This document shows, piece by piece, positions 1-11,513 of a stretch of 64,000 nt of DNA. A program made the position numbers and the translations under genes. Below the pieces are notes generated by a model, which saw only the letters and a list, made by a program, of their open reading frames with translations, was not told the origin of the DNA and made no database searches. The stretch's first letter is position 1. Every line of letters starts with the position of its first letter. Source of the stretch: Mariannaea sp. PMI_226 (taxonomy: Eukaryota > Ascomycota > Sordariomycetes > Hypocreales > Nectriaceae); contig JANFOG010000013.1 of assembly GCA_024336345.1 (NCBI GenBank), forward strand, positions 930,001 through 994,000, in the 5' to 3' direction.

Positions 1-1116
1 TTAAGACTGAAGTGACTCTGGCCCTAAAGTCAAGTTATATAGCAGTCCCAAAGCTCTCAAGTATGAGGAGGTTTTACGGTACACTCACAAATTGACGCAA
101 GCTGACGAGTCCCTGCCATGCAGGGATGTAGAAGCAGAAAATGGTGAAACCAGAAATAAACTAACATCACTCTCTCACGCTTTCCTCTATTTCCAGTTTG
201 CTGAGTGTATCTTGGTCATCTATCGACCCTACGTCCAAAGCAATAAAAGCAAATTCGGACTCTCCGAGATTATTTGCTTCCAGTTCTCAAGAGATGTACT
301 TCTTCTCAATAAGAAGCTAGGCTCAATGGGGATCCAAGGCCTGGCAGTCCTTCGAGACGACCTTATGCTGGCTTCCTTGAGTCTGGTGTGAGAGACCATG
401 CTGCAGCCCAAAGGTCAGTCCTCAGTCTCTCGATCATCATTGACTTATAATGCTTATATGTAGACAATACCAACAAATACAGACTCAATCAGCATTGCGA
501 TGATGAACTCGGAAGCCACAATTCATCTCTTAGAGGAGTGTCTACCGTATATGGAGGATCTGTACCTCCGCTGTGCTCATGGAGAACCATGGTGCTTTGT
601 TACCATGTATGCCGCCGTCATGTTGCTGAAGGTACATATAAGAGGTGAAGCTTTACAACCAGCCAAGATTTTATTTGCACAGAGATTCTTGGACCTATAC
701 TACAGACAAAATGGAAAGGAGCGTATCTCACTTTTGGGCAAACAACAATCTCTCACTTCGATATTGGGAGATCAAATTGAGGTAAGTCATCTTGCCTCAA
801 TGAACCTGAGATGTGTCCTTCTAGGGATAAAGGGTATGCATTCTCTCGACTGTCGTGCTGACTAGCAGGTAGACTCAGGCAGGTTCTCAACCACCAATGT
901 CTAGTACAGCGGCTTTCCCAATGTCATCATGGCTGCTGGATAGCAATTACCCTGACGTAAGTATAATATGTGATAGTATTTCTACAGTTTCTAACCCGAC
1001 AAAATTTTGATATCAATCCGTTTACTCTCAACATGGAGTTTGATACTCAATGGGAGTCGTTTGATTTCAATGTTTCCACCCAGCTGTGGGGGGGGGAGGA
1101 AGCATCACCTCTCTAA
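1..1116 (+). CDS. Fungal transcription factor, C-terminal part (partial at left edge)
   Basis: This is the 3' end of a gene that enters from the left. Four exons read through in one frame: about 13-385, 464-781, 879-956 and 1039-1116, with the stop at 1114-1116. Introns are 386-463, 782-878 (GTAAGT donor) and 957-1038. The first bases contain stops in this frame, so the window probably opens inside an intron. The protein is helical and hydrophobic, with stretches such as LSHAFLYFQFAECILVIYRP and LEECLPYMEDLYLRC, and a short acidic/aromatic tail (FDTQWESFDF). This resembles the C-terminal half of fungal Zn2Cys6 regulators (Fungal_trans type). The DNA-binding part lies outside the window, so target genes cannot be inferred. 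The last intron could instead end at 987, which would add 17 residues but leave an unusually short 31-nt intron. A run of nine G lies in the last codons. Confidence 0.6.
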
Positions 1117-1779
1117 TGCGTCTTTGTAATAATGATGATATTATCAATAATTTGAAATAAGAGAATCTCATTTTCATCCATTATATGTCGAAGATCATTT
1201 CCTCTTTATTTCTTTCCAAGGTGGTAACGAGATGTTGCTGTACTATCTTTGGAATATCCATACGAACAAGTATTATCGTCTCCCCAACGACCGCAGACGA
1301 TCGAGATAGACTTTGTCTTCATTAATTCTCACTTTCGATTATACGCTCGGTCTTGCCCCACCAAATGATCCGATTCCAAAATCTATTACGTTTTTGATCT
1401 TGATACCAGCACGGGAATATGGGCCTTAGGCTATGCCGATTAATGTCACCGAACTTCTATTTGTTCTTTCCTCTAATTTATTCACTATAAGCTGACAAAG
1501 TGAAAAGCCATCGGTATCAACCTTGCTAGGACATTGTCTCGGCGACGATAATCCAGGACTTCTCAAAACATTGACGCAGTTATTGTAATAAAGACTGGGC
1601 AGTGATTAACTTGACATGAAGTAAAGCTGAGACACGAGACTAGGTACGAAGCCGAACAGAGCATTGCAAGAATCAGTCGCTCCGACTTCTGAGCTACGCC
1701 AAACCACAAGAAAATTGAACCCCCCTCCCCCTCCCCCCCTTATTCGTCCATATAGTACTTCTCCATAACATGACATAGG
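1117..1779. other. Intergenic, no gene seen
   Basis: This tract lies between the converging partial regulator and the small secreted protein gene. It is AT-rich. A C-rich stretch at about 1718-1741 (runs of 5-7 C) lies just beyond the 3' end of the small secreted protein gene. I see no exon with coding character on either strand. Confidence 0.5.
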
Positions 1780-2058
1780 TTAACCACAAACAATGAAAAT
1801 ACACTGCCAACCAAAGCCTTTGTCGCCACCGATATGAGCTTCAGAGTCAAGTTTAGTGCCTACATTTGCTTGGCAGTTGTCGGCAAAATTGCTCGCCCAA
1901 GCACCCTGTCCTGTACCACTCCAAGACCAATTATTGTCGTGATTTGTAATAACATTCTTGCCACATGCGCAATAGGCATGATTTCCAGAATAAAAACAAC
2001 TTGCTGTGACTGTAGAAATGCTGGCAAGTGCCACAGTTGAATAAGCCGCAAGCTTCAT
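1780..2058 (-). CDS. Small secreted cysteine-rich protein
   Basis: A single-exon 92-residue protein. The first in-frame ATG is at 2058; the upstream reading to 2109 would put charged residues ahead of the signal and is not preferred. Residues 1-19 form a clear signal peptide (MKLAAYSTVALASISTVTA). The mature part is about 73 residues with six cysteines (SCF, YCAC, DNC, WQC, VCG), enough for three disulfides, and is rich in Gly, Asn and Trp. This is the size and style of fungal SSCPs and candidate effectors, which act outside the cell. I cannot assign a named family or function. It is isolated, with more than 600 bp of non-coding DNA on the 3' side. The signal peptide is seen directly; the secreted role is inferred from it. 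Confidence 0.7.
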   Translation of the reverse strand: MKLAAYSTVALASISTVTASCFYSGNHAYCACGKNVITNHDNNWSWSGTGQGAWASNFADNCQANVGTKLDSEAHIGGDKGFGWQCIFIVCG

Positions 2059-2371
2059 TTTTACAGCGAAGCAACAGATTTCTTGTGACGGAACAGTATT
2101 AGTATGCACTGTTGGATAGACCTTTGAACTTATAGCAAGATCGTCTTCTATAAACTTTTCTTACCAATTCAATAAGTCAGTGGAAAAGCTTGGGAAGTTT
2201 TCGCGAGTTTGGTTGTCGTCGTCTGCAAGCGGATGCCAATGAAATGTGAATTCGGAGGGGTGCTGCATCTGTTTAAATAGTTGAAGTTAACAGCACAATA
2301 ACTCTTCGGTAAGTGACGTCTGGTAATCATCACTTTGATTTATTCCGTGCCCATTTTTCAATTAGCAAATA

Positions 2372-2680
2372 ATGTCTGAGAATCCGGAACTTGCTGCAAG
2401 CTCAAGACCTGTTGTTGAGGCCCGATATGCAGCAGCTACAGCAATTTTGACGTGTCTCAACTATTCAGGTGTCTTCTTGGCCTCAGTAAGGATAATGTGT
2501 GCTGATGTGAGACCTCTCTTACCTGTTATGGGAATTTGATAGCTGTTTTTGAAGATCGTTGCCAATCCCAGTTGCCATAACAGAAAGACCTTGCCAAATC
2601 AGCACATTTGGTTTGATATTGTTCAATGGGGCTCTGTTGATCTCCGCCAGGTCGCAGCACATGCTGTTCGAGGCTACTGA
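2372..2680 (+). CDS. Tentative small two-exon protein, unknown
   Basis: Two exons can be joined without a frame break: 2372-2485 (starting MSENPELAASS) and 2543-2680, giving 83 residues. The 57-nt intron has a GTAAGG donor, a GCTGAT-like branch site and a TAG acceptor. No family is recognised, and there is no signal peptide. Two cysteines and one hydrophobic stretch (YSGVFLASLFLKIV) are created across the splice. The case rests only on splice quality and open frame, so it may be a chance join. It lies about 310 bp from, and divergent to, the small secreted protein gene, so the two could share a promoter region. Confidence 0.35.
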
Positions 2681-5082
2681 ATGATGTCCTGGAGCTTTGC
2701 ATACAACGGTGTGGATACTAAGACAGTGCTATTCACTCCCCAGTTGTTCAATTTCTAGACATAAACTGCCAGATATTCAGGAGGTAGCTGGTGCCGCGAA
2801 CAGAGAGATGCATCTAATGGTCGATCACCCGAGAGTAAATTTTCACAGACATATGTCAAATTTCCAATCTCCTATTGGATATGATTGGTTTTACATTTGG
2901 TTTTTTTTTGTTGATTTTTCCACATCAATTGAACATCAACAGCTACTAGGCTGAGGATCTACGGTCCGTTTGTCGTAAGCACTGGATAGTCGTCGGGGGG
3001 ATTTTGGTCCGCGTTTTTTTTTATTTCTTACTTCCCAAGGAGATCCAATAGCATTATTCATGACGTATAAATGATTCTTCACAATGTTGGTACCATTCGT
3101 GAGAACATCTCGTTCACAAAGACAGACGACCCGACCCCAATTGTAGTTCAAGTGTCTCTTTTTGATTGACCCCCCCTATCTTGTGCTTAGACAACGTGCA
3201 GGCAAGATGTACTGCGTGCCATCCTAAGCTACATTCTTCTGGAAAAGTGAACAATCAAGGCTTCAGTTTTCACTAAGGAGATGGTGAACTAAAAATTATC
3301 TATGTACATATTTAACTATACTTAGCGTCAAGAAATAATCTGCAGGTTCCATGGGCGCTGGTTTTCCCTGGATTTCTATGAACTCAGTTCATCAAATATA
3401 CTGTGCTATGAACTACTGAAAAGCTGGGGAAAATTAAGCCGAAAATACACCTGTCTGTAGAGAGCTGCTATGATATTCCCTGCTAACTAGTCCTTGTCGA
3501 TCTAAGTTGAAGCCAATGGTTATCAAATCAAGTCCTGATGATTTTAGTAGAGTGCTTTCTAAAATGGGTCAGGCACAAATCACACAAGACACTCAACCTT
3601 GTCTACAGCGAAACAGTTCGGGTGGCTAATATAGCTAACACAGGACCACCACGCCCGATACCCCGATAAGTCTGATAATAGTGATTCCCCCTGAGCGACA
3701 AAAGTCCCGGTGGGCAGGTAATAAGACATCATAGCCGACACACAGACGTGAAGTCATATCGTTGACACGCTCTCTTTGACAAACAAATGAGCATTAATTA
3801 GATGAATAAGGCGTTACATCCATATCACTCCACACCGATTTGCACAATGACCAGGCGTCATGGCTATTCCTCACTCCTCCTAACCGTGGACATGGAGCGA
3901 GGCAGGCCTAAGACTGCTGGTCGAAGAAGACATTGGGATGTGAGGTGAAGCTGAAGGCGCCTTTGGCAGTACCGCAAACGTCTGCGTTAACGGGTAAAGT
4001 AGAGCCGAAGGGCTAATACTGCTGTAAGCGTTGTATGTAGGACATCAATATCCACTTCCAAGGGTGCTGCTCATGCATTCCCTCTTCTCTTCGCCACAGC
4101 ACTCGGCAGTGAATGGGATTCAATTGCTACGTTGTTTATGCAAAGATGCATAAACAGGCGGCAGTTTATCTTGGAGTCATGTTGGGTATTTCGGTTACCA
4201 AGATACCAGGATAGTTGCTTTCTATAGCTACACAAATTGTTCACACAAATTGTGCTCGCTGATGCTATGCTTGTCGGTCATTAACTCGGTTGATAGGGTA
4301 TAACTTTCTTTTAATTTTGGTAATGATCGCTCTAATAATAATTGAGATTTCAATTCTGACCTACACTCTCGCCCCTCAGCTTTCATATACCGTAGGTATC
4401 GAGTAGCATGAGTAGCGCTAGATAAGATCTTAATCTAAAGAATACCTGTGAGAAGCAGCTTGCTGCACCTACACAAAAATAATAATAATAAGGAATACAA
4501 CCATTTTCGTCCAATACGAACCAGAATTTGCAATCACATTCGAGAGATGATCAGCAACGTGAATTATCCGGGAATTTATCCATCCGGCCGAGATGCACCT
4601 CGGCAAAGTCACTTCAGCTGACAGTCCAGTGTACCAATCATCACGAATGATCTCTCCATTTGTAACCAGGCAGGTCTGATTCCATCCTGGCGACTACTTT
4701 AATCATAAAATACTGTACTTCTAGTCAGTGCTGACCGTGATCACCCACTTCAGCGCAAAACGCTCTGATCGAATTGTTCAGTTCAATCACGCACTCTTCT
4801 CTTGCTTGTACACCAAACGTCGTCTCCACGTCATCGATACTTGCAAGACTCTACACAAATACACATCCGATTCTTTATTAATTATTTATTAGACATATTT
4901 CATCATCTGGCTCAATTAGAGTTACATACAGGCATCTATGGGATGATCGTTTACCAAACTTCGTGATCTCAGCAGCACACCCACCCAACCTGGTCATCTC
5001 ACCCCGGCCACTTCCTCGTCGCTGCGCCGACAACAGCTTCTGATACGTTATTTAGTATAAGATTTGTGATTCTAGAACAGGA
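2681..5082. other. Gene-poor intergenic DNA
   Basis: About 2.4 kb without convincing exons on either strand; the open frames are short, AT-rich and lack conserved motifs. Short homopolymers are present (T around 2899 and 3016). The last 250 bases before 5083 probably hold the promoter and 5' leader of the amidase gene. Confidence 0.5.
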
Positions 5083-7243
5083 ATGAAAATAAATCGCATC
5101 CCATGGGAGGTCAAAGCGGCCGCCAAGCGAGCTGCCACGCTCGCCAAGATTAAGCCTAGCTGGAGGCTGAAGCCGGAGGACCTTGAGCATGCCAGCCGAC
5201 AGCGCAATATTACAGGCCAATTTATCGAGCGATTTCTAAATGCGGAGGACATTTTAGTGACGGGTATGGACAGCGTCCCCATTGTCAATGCAATAAAGGA
5301 TGGAAAGCTGTCGGCAACTAAAGTCACGGCGGCTTTTTGTAAGAGGGCCGCGATTGCACATCAGATTGTCAGTTGCTGCCTCTTTATTCAAACCATGCAT
5401 GTCTGATACAACTTATCTGACAAAAAGCCCCCTGAGAAGAACAACTGTCTTCATGAAATATTCTTTGATCAGGCACTCGATAGAGCCAAATATCTGGATG
5501 AGTATTTTGCGAAACACAGGATGCCCATAGGACCCCTTCACGGCCTCCCAATCAGTCTCAAGGACCAGTTTCACGTGAAAGGGGTAGATACTTCGATGGG
5601 ATATATTGGGTGGATTGGGAGTAACTTGGGAGTAGCTGATCCAAGCCAGATTCACCAGATCGAAAGCCAGATTGTAACTGAATTACAGTCTCTCGGCGCA
5701 GTACCCTTCTGCAAGACAAGTTTACCACAAACCCTCCTATTTGGCGAGACCAAGAACAACATCATTGGAGAGACCTTAAATCCACACAACCAGAATCTCT
5801 CGTGTGGCGGCTCGTCTGGGGGTGAAGGCTCCCTACAAGCACTTCGTGGCAGTTCCGTCGGCGTAGGTAGCGACATAGGCGGATCTGTTCGTATCCCTGC
5901 CTCGTTTTGCGGAATATGCTCAATCAAGCCCACCACGGAGCGGTTAGCCTACCGCGATGTTGCCAATACAAATCCAGGACAAACAGCATATCGCTCGACT
6001 ATTGGCTTCATGGCAACTTCGATTGATGCGCTGCTACTGGTATTCAAATCCGTCCTCTCCACGAAGCCCTGGGTACGAGATCCAAATGTGGTCCCATTGC
6101 CTTTTCGCCAGGATATGTACGATTCATTTCTTGCTCGAGCAGATGGGGAGGGCAAGGCTAAACCGTCCGTTCTGCCACTGAAGATCGGAGTACTGTGGAC
6201 TGATGGAACTGTCGGGCCTCATCCGCCAGTTCTCAGAGGCTTACGTATGGTTGCCGATGCTCTAAGGAGCTGCGGTCACAAGGTAAGTTGTAGATCTCTA
6301 ATTGACACAATTGACGCAATGATATAGGTAATTTTCATAGGATGCTGAGATATTGATTTGACGAGTCCTACAGATTATCAGCTGGGAGCCACCTCCACAG
6401 CATATTGCAAAACAAATTCACGTCAGGATCGGCCTATCAGTCTCATACTACGTATATCAAATCTCATTTTTCAACAGGTGTCTCTTTTAAAAGCAGACGG
6501 AGCTCGAGACATACACAATCAACTAGAAGCATCCGGTGAGCCGTTGATATCTGACCTAGAGGGAAAGAATGAACTCCGGCCGCCTATGGATCTGCTCGAC
6601 TATCAAGATCTCACACTACGAGGCTTAGCATATGAGCGTGAATACTCAGACTACTGGAATTCGACTGCGGATGACGACGGTAAGTAGAGTAAAGTGTAAG
6701 TGTAACTCACCTACAAATACAAATGACTTCTCCACAGGTCAGATCGTAGATGCTGTCATTATGCCAACGGCTCCTCATGCCGCCGTGGTCCCTGGACAAT
6801 TCTATCATACTGGTAAGAAACGCAACAGACCTTGTTGTAGATGGTCCGAGTTTGCTTCTGACCTACTTGAAAGCATATACGGAAGCAATCAATCTCTTGA
6901 ACTATGCCGCAGTTGTTATCCCAGTGACAAAAGCCGATCAGAACCTCGATGAGCCAGACGACTCATACGCACCTTTGAATGCAAAGGATCGCATGAACTG
7001 GGAGTCTTGTCAGTTGCTACTATATCCTTCGATTCAACACGACTGTCTATTTTCCATTTTGTATCAGCAACAATGTCTGACAAGTAATTGTTTGTAGACA
7101 ACCCGTCGATATATGACGGAGCACCCGTGGGCGTTCAGATTGTGGCCAGAAAATTCGAAGAAGAAAAGGTTTTGGCGTTGTCAAAGATCATCATGGCCGC
7201 TCTAGATGGGACGAGCGAAGAGCAACATAAATCCCAGGTATAG
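5083..7243 (+). CDS. Amidase (acetamidase / fatty-acid-amide-hydrolase type), seven exons
   Basis: This is an amidase-signature hydrolase that would release ammonia or an amine from an amide. Exons are 5083-5367, 5440-6282, 6374-6421, 6478-6679, 6738-6812, 6874-7008 and 7098-7243, giving 577 residues, normal for fungal acetamidases. All catalytic residues are visible. The Lys is in LPISLKD (about 136), the cis-Ser in CGGSSGGEG (about 220) and the nucleophilic Ser in GSDIGGSVRIP (about 244). The 24-residue spacing of the two serines matches the family. The C-terminal segment YDGAPVGVQIVARKFEEE is also typical. No signal peptide is seen, so it is probably cytosolic. Intron 1 may end at 5436 instead of 5439 (one extra Lys). 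The substrate is not predictable; acetamide, formamide or longer amides are possible. The next gene downstream converges on it. Confidence 0.9.
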
Positions 7244-7744
7244 GCAGCAGTTGTACAAAGCCTTGGATAATATTATGACTATCTCTGCCTGGGGAGGCGC
7301 TGGAAGCTTGCTACTCGCTATTTTATCCAATAATGAATCAATCAAATCGTGCTACAAACCACTGGAAAATAATTGTTGAAGTAGAGGACATTAATCGTTC
7401 GCTGAGCGCAAACTTCAACCAACTTGAAGCTGGATGTTTCATCAGTTCATTCGTGTGGAAATATGCATCATACAACTCATCAGTTGCAACAGAATCAGGC
7501 ATAACATGAGAAAAACAAAAATTTGATGCTCTTTGGGAAACAGTACTCACTCAGATCACCAAACTTTACGACGATCTCTATCTGTTATATTTTTAATGGG
7601 ACTGGATTGAAGATATCTTTCCTATCGAGCTATTATATGCCTAACACTACAACTAATTCCAAAATTCAGCCAAGATATGTCCTTTACTCTCTATCCAAGA
7701 GTGATATAAGTATTCACACTGCGAGAACCCCTAGTTTCTTGGCG
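7244..7744. other. Convergent 3' region, no gene seen
   Basis: About 500 bp shared by the 3' ends of the amidase and the DUF1223 gene. It should hold both transcript ends. No coding frame of substance is visible. Confidence 0.5.
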
Positions 7745-8533
7745 CTAGATCTTGGCGACAGCAATGATAGCCCCTCCACCTCCACCCTGCTGGACAAGAA
7801 CTGCAGCGTCTTGAGCTGGGTCCATGGCGGATCTCGACATGGGAAGTGCAACGGAGATATTACCTCCTGTCCATTCACCAATCTTCACCACATCTACAAC
7901 GACGTTGCGATGGTTCATCTTCTTTCGCTTGTTTGGCCCACTCCCCACCTTGACGACCTCATCCGTGGCTTTGTAGATGACGACGAGAATGTCATGGGGC
8001 GCCACTTCATACTTGTCCGAGTCAATACGAACCTCACTGTCGTTGGAATCGAGGTAAATGTGCCAGTCCATAGCTTGTTGTACGCTCCTGGCGCTGGAAA
8101 TTATTTCCTGGATCCCTGTCTTGCCTCCTGACCCGGAGCCATCGGCCACGCCGTTGACGACAAGTTGAGGGGTGAACAGGCTGTTCCGATTCCACCTCTT
8201 GGCATATGCCCTCTGGCGCTGGTCCCAAGCAGGAGTGGCAAATGTATCCTTCCAACCGAGGTGATTAAAGAGGGTGACATTGTAGGTCAAAAGGAGGATA
8301 TTAGGATGGTTTGTTGCATCCTGGATATCTGGAAGGGCAGGAGGGCAGGACTGGCAGCCTTGACTCTGGAACAACTCAACGACAGCGAGAGGCTCAAATG
8401 AAATGAAGCAAGAGGCCGTGTGCATGTGGTCTGGATTGTCTGCGATGGGGTTGCCGTCGTCATCAAGAGTCACGGCGCATACCAACGGTGGCTGCTTCTT
8501 GCGACGGAAAAGCTTCTTCAACAGACTGGCCAT
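7745..8533 (-). CDS. DUF1223 family thioredoxin-like protein
   Basis: An intronless gene of 262 residues. The only suitable ATG is at 8533; the open frame extends four codons further, but from GTG. The N-terminus is basic (LLKKLFRRKK). The central VVELFQSQGCQSCPP is the DUF1223 hallmark, a thioredoxin-like motif with a CxxC pair (CQSC), followed by the conserved LFNHLGWKDTFATPAWDQRQ and LFTPQLVVNG segments. Family members are uncharacterised; the CxxC suggests thiol-disulfide chemistry, but this is inference. There is no convincing signal peptide. The C-terminus is Gly-rich (QQGGGGGAIIAVAKI). It converges on the amidase gene, with no evident functional link. Confidence 0.85.
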   Translation of the reverse strand: MASLLKKLFRRKKQPPLVCAVTLDDDGNPIADNPDHMHTASCFISFEPLAVVELFQSQGCQSCPPALPDIQDATNHPNILLLTYNVTLFNHLGWKDTFATPAWDQRQRAYAKRWNRNSLFTPQLVVNGVADGSGSGGKTGIQEIISSARSVQQAMDWHIYLDSNDSEVRIDSDKYEVAPHDILVVIYKATDEVVKVGSGPNKRKKMNHRNVVVDVVKIGEWTGGNISVALPMSRSAMDPAQDAAVLVQQGGGGGAIIAVAKI

Positions 8534-10276
8534 CGTTAAATACACCGTGATTTAGGTAAGTGAAGACCGTTTAAATTGAGAAAGAAGATATGATGTGGAT
8601 TGGAAAGGAAAGGGTGGTGACAATCCATCTGCTTTATATCTGGGATTCCTCTACCTGCACCATGTACTATGCAAGTCTGGCGCGCCAACTTGGATAACAT
8701 GTCAGCTTATTGGAAACCCAAAGGATCATCCAAATCACATTACACATTTTTGAAGTCTGTACAAGAACTGCAGTGAAAAGAAACAGGTACATGACGAATA
8801 GCAGTTCAGTTTGGGCAAGTGGCTTGTTTGAAGAGTGGAGCGTAGATTAACAGTGTAAGCATGCTCGCATTCGATTTCTCAAAGCGGCCTCGCGCCAATG
8901 ATGTAGGGCTGATCTGGGTGGATTTGGCGGGCAAGAATATGCGATTGTGCTTACTGTGCATATCCAGACTGCAACGTATAGCAGGGGCTTTATTTATTGA
9001 TGAGTTTCTGGTTAGGAATTAGTTGGCATGAGGTGATAACTCGACTGCTCGCTGTTGGATGCTGGCAGACTCTCTCATCTTGTAGGAGCCATCATTACAG
9101 GGATAACCCCCCTCTCAACGAGGGAGGATATGAGGGTGAAGAAGGGTGAGCCTGGATATATCTGATCTCGTTCTTGGTTTCATACTCAAATAGAGGCACT
9201 TATTCAAAGTGGTCACATGCTCATTTGTTGCGGTCGGTAATCATTTGGCTCACGTTTCATCTCGATGCTGGTTCAACAGCAACATTGGCCTTAGGCGAAG
9301 CTACCTAAAGGATGGACTCCATGCATAGGGCTTGAATAAAGGGCTCATCTTCCAATACAGGAACATGGATAAGTAGATATTACGGTAGTTCCAGCATAAC
9401 AGAAGCATTTACATGCGTGCTACCTAGACCCATAAACTGAGGCATATCTGCCTTATGTGTGATCAAGAAAGTGCAGAATAGTAGTGGCTGGCCTCAACAC
9501 ATATGAATAGTTCGTTGCGTGTACTTGTACCTGCTCTGGACCTTTTCTGGATGATCTCGCATAACCTAGAACCAGTTAGAAGCCGATGCATGACTTTGGA
9601 AAGGCTGCCATCGATCAATTATTGGTCTTCACCAGCAGGTTGAAGCATAACATAGTGGACACTGCTCGTGAATAATATCCTATTGAGTGTCCATACCTGC
9701 TATGAAGGTCTCAGCTTGCTTATCCCCTTGCCCGTAATTTACTTGAAATATAGTAAAAAGGAGACTTAGTCCTTTTATTGGTAATGCAAGACTCTCCCCA
9801 TCTAAATTACATGCATTTTATAGTCTTTATCAACGGGTTAACGGACCGACTTCGCCGGCAAAAGCTCAGTCTTAAACCTAACCAAGTCGGGGTTTTAAGA
9901 GGCCATAGATAAACTGGACTCTGGTCGTCAACCCCAGCCGGACCGTTTGTCCGCTATTGTGGAATAAAAGGACGATTTTTGGTGGGTTAGGTCACGGAGG
10001 TTCAGTCACGTCTTATGGCTGAGGTGCTTATTTGGCATGGCTCATCAAACATCCCCGCCCGATTTTGTTTTTTTTAAGCGGTAACATGATATTCATGAGC
10101 TACCCCCGCTTGCGTCGAATGTATGGGTTTCCCCATCCCCATCAGTTGACAGATGCTCTGCTCATTGAATAATATTTCCCATCCTCCATCTCTCACCACA
10201 CTTCCATTCCCCTATTCTTGTCATAAATTAACTCAGCATCGTGACTTCAACAAACAACTGCTGGGCAGCTCGTAAG
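8534..10276. other. Intergenic, 1.7 kb
   Basis: A divergent region between the DUF1223 gene and the alpha/beta hydrolase, so it contains both promoters. No exons are recognised. The stretch around 9830-9980 is comparatively GC-rich and holds related CGG/CCG-containing words in opposite orientation (for example CGGACCG near 9841). These could be binding sites for Zn2Cys6 regulators, but such words are common. Confidence 0.4.
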
Positions 10277-11281
10277 ATGTCGCAATTACCAACCGCTCCG
10301 GATCTCTCCCGCTTCGACCAGTTTGAAATTCTCCGCACAACGTATAAGACCGTGCTTGATCATGACATCGCCGTCTACGTCTTGGTCCCAAAACAAGTCA
10401 TCTCCCAGCCTGACGAAAAGGAGCGCCGTCCCCTTTTGCTGCGTATCCACGGTGGTGGCTGGATCACCGCTTCTGCAATTTTCCCCGACTGGTTCCCTCC
10501 ATGGGTTCTGGAGCTGGCGGCTCGACATTCAGCCGTCATCGTGACTCCTGACTACCGTCTTCTACCAGAAGCAACAATGGATGATATTGTAGAAGACATG
10601 GAAGACTTTTGGAACTGGGTTCACGATAAGCTGCCTACATTTATCCTCGAAAAAACCAATGGAGCTGTTCCAGTCGATACGTCTAGAATCATGACTGCCG
10701 GTGACAGCGCTGGTGGCTGGTTGAGTCTCCAGCTCGGACTCAGTCACCCCGACGAGATTAGGGCTGTGACCGCTGCCTACCCCGTCGTCGATACTAAGTC
10801 GACTGATTTCACAGAACCCCGTACGAAGCCGATTACGGATGCCCCGCTTGTGCCAGTCAGCGTATTCGACGAGCACCGCGAAAAGATCAGGAAGGGGGAG
10901 ATTCCCTCTATTATCTCGGCTGATGAGACTCTGGCCCGTCTTCACTTAATGCATTGCTTCCTTCAGAACGGACTACTTCCCGAGTTCTTCCCACCCGAGA
11001 AACGACATTTGCACATCTTGGACAGATTGGACGATGGTGCAAGATTTCCTCGTGGTGGTGTCTTAGTCTCTCATGGCAAGGATGATACTTCAGTGCCAGT
11101 TGAGGGAAGCACTGCGTTACTGGAAAAAGTAAGAAACGTTGACCCAAGCCTTAATTTTCATCTGGAACTTCAGCCGGGCGACCATGGCTTTGATGGTAGT
11201 TCATCTATTGATGATGAGTGGTTATCCCGAGGATTGAAAGAGTTAGTTGCCTCTTGGCTATCCAAGGAAGGACAGAACTAA
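10277..11281 (+). CDS. Alpha/beta hydrolase, hormone-sensitive-lipase family
   Basis: An intronless gene of 334 residues. The start is the ATG at 10277; the frame is open upstream, but only from a GTG. The oxyanion-hole motif HGGGW is at about 58-62, the nucleophile motif GDSAGG at about 142-147 (Ser 144), the acid probably in SHGKDDTSVP, and the catalytic His in PGDHGFDG near the C-terminus. HGGG plus GDSAGG marks the HSL / alpha-beta-hydrolase-3 family: esterases and lipases acting on carboxyl esters. No signal peptide is present, so it is likely intracellular. Some relatives act in detoxification or secondary metabolism, but no biosynthetic genes flank it here. Its 3' end lies about 230 bp from the converging HET gene. 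Confidence 0.88.
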   Translation: MSQLPTAPDLSRFDQFEILRTTYKTVLDHDIAVYVLVPKQVISQPDEKERRPLLLRIHGGGWITASAIFPDWFPPWVLELAARHSAVIVTPDYRLLPEATMDDIVEDMEDFWNWVHDKLPTFILEKTNGAVPVDTSRIMTAGDSAGGWLSLQLGLSHPDEIRAVTAAYPVVDTKSTDFTEPRTKPITDAPLVPVSVFDEHREKIRKGEIPSIISADETLARLHLMHCFLQNGLLPEFFPPEKRHLHILDRLDDGARFPRGGVLVSHGKDDTSVPVEGSTALLEKVRNVDPSLNFHLELQPGDHGFDGSSSIDDEWLSRGLKELVASWLSKEGQN

Positions 11282-11513
11282 AATTTGAGAACGATGAAGC
11301 GAGGCCATTTAACTATTGTACTTAGATAATAAACAAATTAGGTCACTTGAAGAATGCTTTGGGCGGAGCATGAATTTGAAATCAGTTGAATCGCGCAATG
11401 AGTGCGGGCGAGTTAACTATTATTCGGCTCGTGTATCTTCATCGTTTCCATCCCTTTCAACAAGGATAACTAGATGGGCTGTACAGAACTTTTCAAAAAG
11501 TATTGGCCTTGAC

